Source: Christensenella sp. UBA4379
Lineage (GTDB): Bacteria > Bacillota > Clostridia > Christensenellales > Aristaeellaceae
Direction: 5' to 3'
Assembly (NCBI GenBank): GCA_002391225.1
Contig: DGRV01000084.1
Location: forward strand, 48,432 to 59,645
DNA: 11,214 nt
Below the pieces are notes generated by a model. That model was not told where the DNA came from, made no database searches, and worked only from the letters and a program-made list of their open reading frames with translations. Shown here in pieces: positions 5,559 through 11,214 of the stretch (within the stretch, counting starts at the first letter, position 1; each line of letters opens with the position of its first letter). Both the position numbers and the translations under genes were made by a program.

Positions 5559-8500
5559 CGCCTATCATTTCCATCAGGGCTGGCAGTTCCGTCTGTCCGG
5601 CATCTTTCCCATGGAGCAGGCGCTGAACGCCTGCCGGGACAGCCGGGGCCGCCTGCCCACCCAGTCCTCCTTTGACGATTCAAGCTGGGAAGAAGTCACC
5701 CTGCCGCATACCTTCAACGGGGGGGATCTGTTTGCCGCGCCCATCGAGGACGGCGGCAGCGCCCAGCGCCGCTCCTGCGCGTTTTACCGGAACTCCCTCG
5801 ATATTCCGAAGGAGCACGCTGGAAAGCGGGTCTTTCTCTGCTTTGAAGGGGTGCGGCAGACGTGCTATCTTTATATCAACGGCTCTCTGGCCGGGTATTA
5901 TGAGATGGGTGTCGGCCCCTTCGGCTTCGACGTGACGCCCTTCCTGGACCCGTCCGGCCATAACACGGTAGCCGTCGCGACGGACAATACCAGCACCCGC
6001 AACATCCCCTTCTGCATCGCGGAAACGCCCAACGCTCCCGGGGTTCAGCCCGGCTCCTATCTGCTCAGCCAGGAGGAGCAGGTGCCGGAAACCCGGGAGG
6101 GCGTGGGCTTTTTCTGGAACTGCAACGATTTTAACCCCACCTTGGGCGGGATCAGCCGCCCGCTCCGGGTGGTCTTCAAGCCGGACCTTCATCTGACCCT
6201 GCCGCTGTACGCCAACCTCCAGTCCCACGGGACCTATGTCTGGGCAGATGCGTTTGATCTAACGCGCCATTCCGCCCGCGTCCACGTGGAAGCGGAGGTG
6301 CGCAACCTGTCGGGCAGGACGGCCTCCTGCCGGGTCCGCGCGAGGATCCTTTCCCGGGGCGGAAAGGAGATTGCTTCCTTTTCTTCGCCGGCAACGGAGG
6401 TACAGGCTGCATCCTGGGCCCCGCCGCTGTCCCTCGTCCCGGAGGACGCCTACCGCTGGGATGAAGCGCTCGTCCGCTACGTGCCGCGGGAGGAGGACCA
6501 GGTCCTCCCCACCCGTTTAGAAGCGGAGGCAACCCAGAAGCTCTGCTTTTCGTCGGTGGTTTCCGGTCTGCAGTTCTGGGAACCGGCGAACCCGGCCCTG
6601 TACCGGGTGGAAATCACGCTGGAAACAGATGGGGCGGAAACGGACGCGGAGGAAATCGAAACGGGCTTCCGCGAGGTTACTTACGACAAGGACCGCGGGG
6701 TGCTGATCAACGGCCATCCCGTCTGGCTGCGGGGCTATGCCCAGCGGGCGACCAACGAATGGGCGCAGAGCGGCATCGTACCCGAATGGATGCACGACTG
6801 GGATGCCCGCTGGGCCCGGGAAAGCGGGGCCAACCACATCCGCTGGATGCACGTGGCCGCCAGCCCCATGGACCTTCGGGCCTGCGACCGCCAGGGGGTC
6901 GTCTGCACCCAGCCGGCGGGGGACAAGGAGCGCGAAACCTTCGGCCGCCAGTGGGACCAGCGGGTGGAGCTGATGCGCAACGTCATTCTCTCCGGGAGAA
7001 ACCACCCCTCCATCCTCTTCTGGGAGGCCGGCAACAACGTGATTTCTGCGGAGCACATGCGGGAAATGAGGCTCCTCAAACAGGCGCTGGACCCTAACGG
7101 GGGCCGCTTCATGGGCTGCCGGACCATCAACACAGAAGAGACCCTGAACGAGAGCGAATACGTCGGCACCATGCTGAATCGCCACGCCGCCCGTTTCCTG
7201 GCCGAGCACGGCCCGATCACGGAGACGGAGTACAGCCGGGAGGAAGCGCCCCGCAGGATCTGGGACGATTATTCCCCGCCGGATTTTGATTACCGCTGCC
7301 GCTATCTGGGCAAGGGTGGGAAAAAGCAGAAGGACCTGGATTTTTACGATTTGACCAGCGAGGATCTGGCCCTGGCCAACGCCCGGGGGTACAGCGAGTT
7401 TTTCTTTGACCGTATCGGCGGGGCTTCGGGCAAAAATCTATACAGTGCCTGTGCCGCCCTGTGCTGGACCGATTCCGCCCAGCATGGAAGGCAGAGCTTC
7501 AGCGAAAACGGGCGCATGAGCGGCCGGGTGGACGCTATCCGGGTGAAGAAGCAGAGCTTTGATGTGTTCCGGGTAATGCACAGCGCCACACCCGCCCTTT
7601 ATCTGCTGGGCCACTGGAACTACCCGCCCGCGGAAGGCGACAACTACCGTTCCTTCCAAAAGCGGTTCAACGGCAGCTACTGGGAGGAGACGGACGAACC
7701 AGAGTTCCGCGACCCAAAGCACAAGACCGTCTACTGCATCGGCAGCTACGCGGTGCAAAAGGTCGCCCTGTATGTAAACGGCCGGCTGGTCGGGATTTGC
7801 GAACGGCCGGAGAGCGGCTTCGTGTTCGCCTTCCCTGGGATCGACGTCACCGAGCAAGGCATGATCGAAGCGGTCGGCTTCGGCTATGACGGGCAGATCG
7901 CCTGCCGCCACCGCATCGAAACGGCGGGGGAGCCCAAGAAGATCGTCCTTTCTCCCGTGTGCGCGCCGGGCGGCTGGCGGGCCGACGGAAACGACCTGTG
8001 CTTTGTGGACGTACGGGTGACCGACGGCGAAGGCCGGGTCTGCCCGCTGGCGGACATGAAGATTGATTTTGCCCTTTCGGGGGATGCCGTTTTCCTGGGC
8101 GGCTACAACAGCGGCCGCTTTAACGGGAACGGACGGAGCGACAGCGTCGTCGGCAAGCCCTTCGTCTTTGCCGAGTGCGGGCTCAACCGCGTGCTGATCC
8201 GCTCCGGCATGACGCCGGGAAGGGTGAAACTGACGGCCTCCTCGCCGGGCCTTCAAAGCGCGGCGGCGGAGCTGCAGACGGTCGCCTCCGACATCCGAAC
8301 CCTGTCCCAGGATCCGCCCGCCGTCCTCTATCCCGCTCCAGGCGATCTGCCGCCCGCGGAGGAGGACCTGCCATCCCCGATCCCGGAGGCGGACCGGGTC
8401 AAATATGTCCCCGAAACGGAAAACTACTGCAAGGTCCTGGTCAACGGGCAGGAGCCGGATTTCCGCGGGGTGCGGGCCGTCAACCGGAACGGCAGCATCT

Positions 8501-8799
8501 GGGGCAACGTCCTGTGCGTCCTGGAGCGCATGAAGAGCATGGCCCCGGACAGGCTGGAGCTTTCCTGGCAGCCGGATCAAGGAATCTTGACCCTCCGTTC
8601 CGGCGGCCATACTGTCCAGGCGCAGGTGGGAAAAACGCACTTGATGGTAGACGGCCGGGAAAGCCTGATGGACGGCCAGCCGTACCTGACGGACGAGGGC
8701 ATCCTAGTGATGGAAATCAACGCGATCGCGCCCTTCGCCGCCGGCGCCACCGTTCAGTTCGACGAAAAAATCAACGCTTTGAGAATCCAAATCAAATAA
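5545..8799 (+). CDS. Multidomain glycoside hydrolase family 2 protein with C-terminal stalk-like domain
   Basis: A 1084-residue GH2-type protein. ATG 5545 (alternative ATG 5551) overlaps the esterase end by 14 bp; no good ribosome site is seen, so translational coupling is likely. Domains, roughly: sugar-binding jelly roll 10-210 (SFDDSSWEEVTLPHTF at 42-57), Ig-like 213-380 (GLQFWEPANPALY), TIM barrel 381-690, DUF4982-like 690-790 (KTVYCIGSYAVQKVALYVNG), GH2 C-terminal domain 798-910 (RADGNDLCFVDVRV), a Pro/Glu-rich linker 915-962, and a Cu-amine-oxidase-N-like (stalk) domain 963-1084. The barrel motif NHPSILFWEAGNN ends in N498 where GH2 normally has the acid/base Glu; E494 is four residues earlier. 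The nucleophile candidate is E562 (or E560) in TETEYSRE. No signal peptide is visible. A role in removing beta-linked galactose or another side-chain sugar from RG-I is an inference; the altered motif means specificity or even activity is open. Confidence 0.88.
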   Translation: MKMNNAYHFHQGWQFRLSGIFPMEQALNACRDSRGRLPTQSSFDDSSWEEVTLPHTFNGGDLFAAPIEDGGSAQRRSCAFYRNSLDIPKEHAGKRVFLCFEGVRQTCYLYINGSLAGYYEMGVGPFGFDVTPFLDPSGHNTVAVATDNTSTRNIPFCIAETPNAPGVQPGSYLLSQEEQVPETREGVGFFWNCNDFNPTLGGISRPLRVVFKPDLHLTLPLYANLQSHGTYVWADAFDLTRHSARVHVEAEVRNLSGRTASCRVRARILSRGGKEIASFSSPATEVQAASWAPPLSLVPEDAYRWDEALVRYVPREEDQVLPTRLEAEATQKLCFSSVVSGLQFWEPANPALYRVEITLETDGAETDAEEIETGFREVTYDKDRGVLINGHPVWLRGYAQRATNEWAQSGIVPEWMHDWDARWARESGANHIRWMHVAASPMDLRACDRQGVVCTQPAGDKERETFGRQWDQRVELMRNVILSGRNHPSILFWEAGNNVISAEHMREMRLLKQALDPNGGRFMGCRTINTEETLNESEYVGTMLNRHAARFLAEHGPITETEYSREEAPRRIWDDYSPPDFDYRCRYLGKGGKKQKDLDFYDLTSEDLALANARGYSEFFFDRIGGASGKNLYSACAALCWTDSAQHGRQSFSENGRMSGRVDAIRVKKQSFDVFRVMHSATPALYLLGHWNYPPAEGDNYRSFQKRFNGSYWEETDEPEFRDPKHKTVYCIGSYAVQKVALYVNGRLVGICERPESGFVFAFPGIDVTEQGMIEAVGFGYDGQIACRHRIETAGEPKKIVLSPVCAPGGWRADGNDLCFVDVRVTDGEGRVCPLADMKIDFALSGDAVFLGGYNSGRFNGNGRSDSVVGKPFVFAECGLNRVLIRSGMTPGRVKLTASSPGLQSAAAELQTVASDIRTLSQDPPAVLYPAPGDLPPAEEDLPSPIPEADRVKYVPETENYCKVLVNGQEPDFRGVRAVNRNGSIWGNVLCVLERMKSMAPDRLELSWQPDQGILTLRSGGHTVQAQVGKTHLMVDGRESLMDGQPYLTDEGILVMEINAIAPFAAGATVQFDEKINALRIQIK

Positions 8800-8812
8800 C
8801 GGGAGGTGTCCC

Positions 8813-9658
8813 ATGAACATCGGAATCCGTCTGCACGATACCGCCCCCGGCTCTTTCAGAGAGCGCCTGTGCTTTGCCCGATCGCAGGGGTTCAGCTGCG
8901 CCCATGTCGCCCTGGGCTTTACGTGGGAAGGCTTTTCCATGCAGGACGCGCCGGCCCTGCTGACCAGGGAGCTTTGCGAAAAAGTACGGCAGGACCTCAA
9001 AGATACCGGCATGGAATGTGCTGTGCTGGGCTGCTACCTGAACCTGGCCGACCCGGACCCGGAGCGCCGGGCCCACACCCAGGAGATCTATAAGGCCCAT
9101 CTTCGAGCCGCTCCGTGGATCGGCGCAAGAGTGGTCGGAACAGAAACCTACGCCAACCCCGCTTCGCGCTTTGCGGAAGCCCCCGCGCAAAGCGAAGAAG
9201 CTTTCCGACTGTTTATGGACAGCCTGCGCCCGGTGGTGCGCTGCGCGGAGGAGACGGGGGCCATCCTGGCGGTGGAACCGGTCTGGCATCACATCATCTC
9301 CACGGCGGAGCGGGCCCAGCGGATGCTGGAGGAGCTTCCCTCCGAAAACCTGCAGATCATCCTGGACGCCGTCAACCTGGTGGGCACCGGCTGCGGGGAT
9401 CAGGCGGAGGCACTGACGGAAGACGCTATCCGCCGTCTGGGCGACCGGGTGCGGGTCCTGCACATGAAGGACTACACGGTGCTCAAGGACGGGGAGATCC
9501 ATTCCCAGGCCTGCGGCACCGGGCGCATGCGCTTTGAGCGCCTGCTCTCCCTGGCAAAGAAACACGATCTCCCGATGACGCTGGAGGACACCGTGCCGGA
9601 CAACGCGGAGGCCGCCCGCCTCCATCTGGAAAAAATTGCGGCAGGATGGGAGCGCTGA
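8813..9658 (+). CDS. Sugar phosphate isomerase/epimerase-like TIM barrel (xylose isomerase-like, AP endonuclease 2 fold)
   Basis: A 281-residue protein of the xylose-isomerase-like TIM-barrel superfamily. ATG 8813 is fixed by GGGAGG at 8801-8806; the GH2 stop is 13 bp upstream. The barrel strands carry a complete metal quartet in the right order: E155 (LAVEPVWH), D185 (ILDAVN), H217 (VLHMKD) and E258 (TLEDT). The same order and similar spacing occur in D-tagatose/ketose 3-epimerases (Glu, Asp, His, Glu at about 152, 185, 211, 246), so a ketose 3-epimerase or aldose-ketose isomerase activity is plausible. It is too short to be classical L-rhamnose isomerase (RhaA, about 420 residues). With an esterase and rhamnulokinase after it, it may interconvert a sugar released from pectic oligomers, possibly rhamnose-derived (inference). 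The exact substrate cannot be given. Confidence 0.82.
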   Translation: MNIGIRLHDTAPGSFRERLCFARSQGFSCAHVALGFTWEGFSMQDAPALLTRELCEKVRQDLKDTGMECAVLGCYLNLADPDPERRAHTQEIYKAHLRAAPWIGARVVGTETYANPASRFAEAPAQSEEAFRLFMDSLRPVVRCAEETGAILAVEPVWHHIISTAERAQRMLEELPSENLQIILDAVNLVGTGCGDQAEALTEDAIRRLGDRVRVLHMKDYTVLKDGEIHSQACGTGRMRFERLLSLAKKHDLPMTLEDTVPDNAEAARLHLEKIAAGWER

Positions 9659-9667
9659 AAAGGGTTT

Positions 9668-10327
9668 ATGAAAAAGCTGTTCATCTGCGGCGATTCGACC
9701 GCCGCTTCCTATGACCCAAAGGAATCCCTGATGGTGGGCTGGGGCCAGGTCATCGGCGGGCTTTTGGAGGACATCACCGTGGAAAACCACGCCAAAGCAG
9801 GCCGGAGCACCCGAACCTTCCTGGAGGAGGGCCGGCTCCAGGCCCTGGACGGGCTGATCGGGCCTGGAGACCTTTTGCTCGTCCAGTTTGCCCACAACGA
9901 TGAAAACGAGAAAAAGCCCGAGCGCTATGTCGCTCCCTGGACGGGATATACGGAAAACCTCCGGGTCTTTGCGGACTTTGCGAGGGAGAGGGGAGCGAGC
10001 CCCGTATTTCTGACCCCCATCTGCATGAGGGTCTGGGAGAACGGCGTCCTCCGGGAAACCCATGGGGAATATCCCGAGGCCATGCGGGTTCAGGCGGAAA
10101 AGCTGGGTGTTCCGCTGATCGACGTATATCAGGAGAGCTTCCGCCTGGTCGCTCAGGCCGGGGAAGAGGGGAGCAAGGCCTTCTTCATGCATGTAAAGCC
10201 CGGAGAGGACGAGCGCTACCCAGGCGGGCTCAGCGACAACGCCCACACCCGGCGGGCGGGGGCGGAAGCCTTCGCCAGGTGCGTGGCGGACGGCCTCATC
10301 CGCCTGGGCCTGGCGAAAGGAATTTGA
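9668..10327 (+). CDS. SGNH hydrolase, rhamnogalacturonan acetylesterase-like, copy 2
   Basis: A 219-residue SGNH/GDSL esterase, paralogous to the gene at 4890 but clearly diverged. All blocks are present: GDSTAASY with S10; KAGRSTRTF with G45; FAHNDENEKKPERY with N77; and SDNAHTRRAGAEAF with D190 and H193. Compared with copy 1 it has FAHND instead of FGHND, and AHTRRAGA instead of THFNAYGA after the Asp-His pair. The region around 122-134 (CMRVWENGVLRETHGEYP) matches the corresponding THGEYP region of copy 1, showing common ancestry. No signal peptide is present. It begins 9 bp after the isomerase stop with only a weak AGGG at 9661-9664, three bases from the ATG, so coupled translation is likely. 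Two copies may remove acetyl groups from different positions (O-2/O-3) or sugars (inference). Confidence 0.88.
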   Translation: MKKLFICGDSTAASYDPKESLMVGWGQVIGGLLEDITVENHAKAGRSTRTFLEEGRLQALDGLIGPGDLLLVQFAHNDENEKKPERYVAPWTGYTENLRVFADFARERGASPVFLTPICMRVWENGVLRETHGEYPEAMRVQAEKLGVPLIDVYQESFRLVAQAGEEGSKAFFMHVKPGEDERYPGGLSDNAHTRRAGAEAFARCVADGLIRLGLAKGI

Positions 10328-10353
10328 CTGAACCAACAAAATGGGGGGATCGC

Positions 10354-11214
10354 ATGAAAAAATATCTGGCAATCGACATCGGGGCCTCATCCGGCCGGCA
10401 TATCCTGGGCTGGCATGAAAACGGGGAAATCCGCACGAAGGAAGTATACCGTTTCCCCAACGGCGTAACGGAACAGGACGGCCATCTGACGTGGGACGTG
10501 GAAGCACTGGAGCGTCATGTGAAGGAAGGCATCGATTTGGCGCTGGCGGAGGAACCGCAGATCGAAAGCCTGTCGGTGGACACCTGGGGCGTCGACTATG
10601 TGCTGATGAACGGGGACAGCCCCATCCTTCCCTGCTACGCCTACCGGGACGGGCGTACCGAAGCGGTCATCCCGCAGGTACATGAAAAGATGGCCTTTTC
10701 GGAACTGTACCGGCGGACGGGCATCCAGTTCCAGCCCTTCAACACCATCTATCAGCTGTACGCGGACAAGCTGGCAGGACGCCTCCAGCAGGCGACGGAT
10801 TTTCTGATGATCCCGGAATACCTGATGTACCGGCTCTGCGGGGTCAAAAGCCACGAATACACCAACGCCACCACCGGCGGCATGGTCAGCGCGAAGACCG
10901 GCGAATACGACCGCGAAATCATCAAAGCTCTGGACCTGCCGGAGGGCCTGTTCCAGCCCCTGCAGCAGCCGGGGACGCTGATCGGGACGTACAAGGGCAT
11001 CCAGGTCGTCCTCTGCGCCACCCATGATACCGGGAGCGCCGTGGAAGGCATCCCCATGGAGGGAAACGAGCTCTATATTTCCTCCGGCACCTGGAGCCTG
11101 CTCGGGGTAAAGACGCCCAGGCCCATCACCGATGAAGAAAGCCTCGCCGCCAACTATTCCAACGAGGGCGGGGTAGGGTACAACCGCTATCAGAAAAACA
11201 TCATGGGCATGTGG
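10354..11214 (+). CDS. rhaB: Rhamnulokinase, FGGY family (5' part, runs off the window)
   Basis: The first 287 residues of a kinase usually about 480 long; the frame is open to the last base. ATG 10354 follows a G6A purine tract at 10343-10349, and the upstream esterase stop is 26 bp away. FGGY-kinase hallmarks are visible: the N-terminal phosphate-binding DIGASSGR (residues 8-15), VDTWGVDYVL, the YRDGRT segment, FNTIYQLYA, MIPEYLMYRLCG, EYTNATTGGM, then CATHDTGSAV and YISSGTWSLLG at the start of the second domain. This combination matches rhamnulokinase better than xylulokinase or glycerol kinase. The enzyme phosphorylates L-rhamnulose to L-rhamnulose 1-phosphate in the cytoplasm using ATP. 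It anchors the operon in rhamnose metabolism and, with the acetylesterases, is the main reason for assigning the locus to rhamnogalacturonan I. RhaA and the aldolase RhaD, if present, should lie downstream. Confidence 0.9.
   Translation, partial: MKKYLAIDIGASSGRHILGWHENGEIRTKEVYRFPNGVTEQDGHLTWDVEALERHVKEGIDLALAEEPQIESLSVDTWGVDYVLMNGDSPILPCYAYRDGRTEAVIPQVHEKMAFSELYRRTGIQFQPFNTIYQLYADKLAGRLQQATDFLMIPEYLMYRLCGVKSHEYTNATTGGMVSAKTGEYDREIIKALDLPEGLFQPLQQPGTLIGTYKGIQVVLCATHDTGSAVEGIPMEGNELYISSGTWSLLGVKTPRPITDEESLAANYSNEGGVGYNRYQKNIMGMW

Noticed and set aside
9900..9916. ATGAAAACGAGAAAA as a CcpA cre-like site
   Set aside because: It lies inside the second esterase coding sequence, far from any likely promoter, and matches the degenerate consensus only partly.
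8792..10507. Minus-strand open frame of 571 codons opposite the isomerase, second esterase and rhaB start
   Set aside because: A shadow of GC-rich genes on the + strand; it spans several gene boundaries and shows no domain.

Overview
The window reads as one stretch of a carbohydrate-utilisation locus for the rhamnose-containing pectin rhamnogalacturonan I (RG-I), or a closely related acetylated pectic oligosaccharide. All recognisable genes lie on the + strand. DNA is GC-rich (by eye near 60%), Shine-Dalgarno sites are strong, and the transporter is of the Gram-positive LplA/LplB/LplC (YtcQ/YteP/YtcP) type without its own ATPase. This suggests a gut or rumen clostridial Firmicute, perhaps a high-GC Christensenellales-like lineage. 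The lineage is an inference from style, not from a marker gene.

Layout. 1-207: the 3' end of an LplB-type permease. 224-1174: an LplC-type permease. 1175-1428: a 254-bp gap holding a large palindromic element made of 7-bp repeats, followed by a leader hairpin. 1429-2940: the solute-binding protein, with a secretion signal but no lipobox. 2963-2990: a strong hairpin without a T-run. From 3009 to the window end there is a tightly packed series with gaps of 26 bp or less: a CE4-like polysaccharide deacetylase, a PL22-like oligogalacturonate lyase, an SGNH rhamnogalacturonan acetylesterase-like protein, a large multidomain GH2 enzyme, a sugar isomerase/epimerase-like TIM barrel, a second SGNH esterase, and the first 287 codons of rhamnulokinase (rhaB).

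How the genes fit together (inference). The ABC transporter imports acetylated RG-I oligosaccharides. None of the enzymes carries a visible signal peptide, so de-esterification (up to three predicted esterases/deacetylases), beta-elimination at uronic acids (PL22), side-chain removal (GH2) and entry into rhamnose catabolism (isomerase, RhaB) would all be cytoplasmic. L-rhamnose isomerase, rhamnulose-phosphate aldolase, a GH105-type unsaturated uronidase, a regulator and the ATPase are not in the window.

Most worth a second look: the GH2, whose usual acid/base Glu position reads Asn in a WEAGNN motif and which ends in a stalk-type domain normally found on exported proteins; the 14-copy heptamer palindrome between permease and binding protein; and the apparently non-lipidated binding protein. 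No wholly new system is evident. The novelty is in variant enzymes within an otherwise coherent pectin operon.
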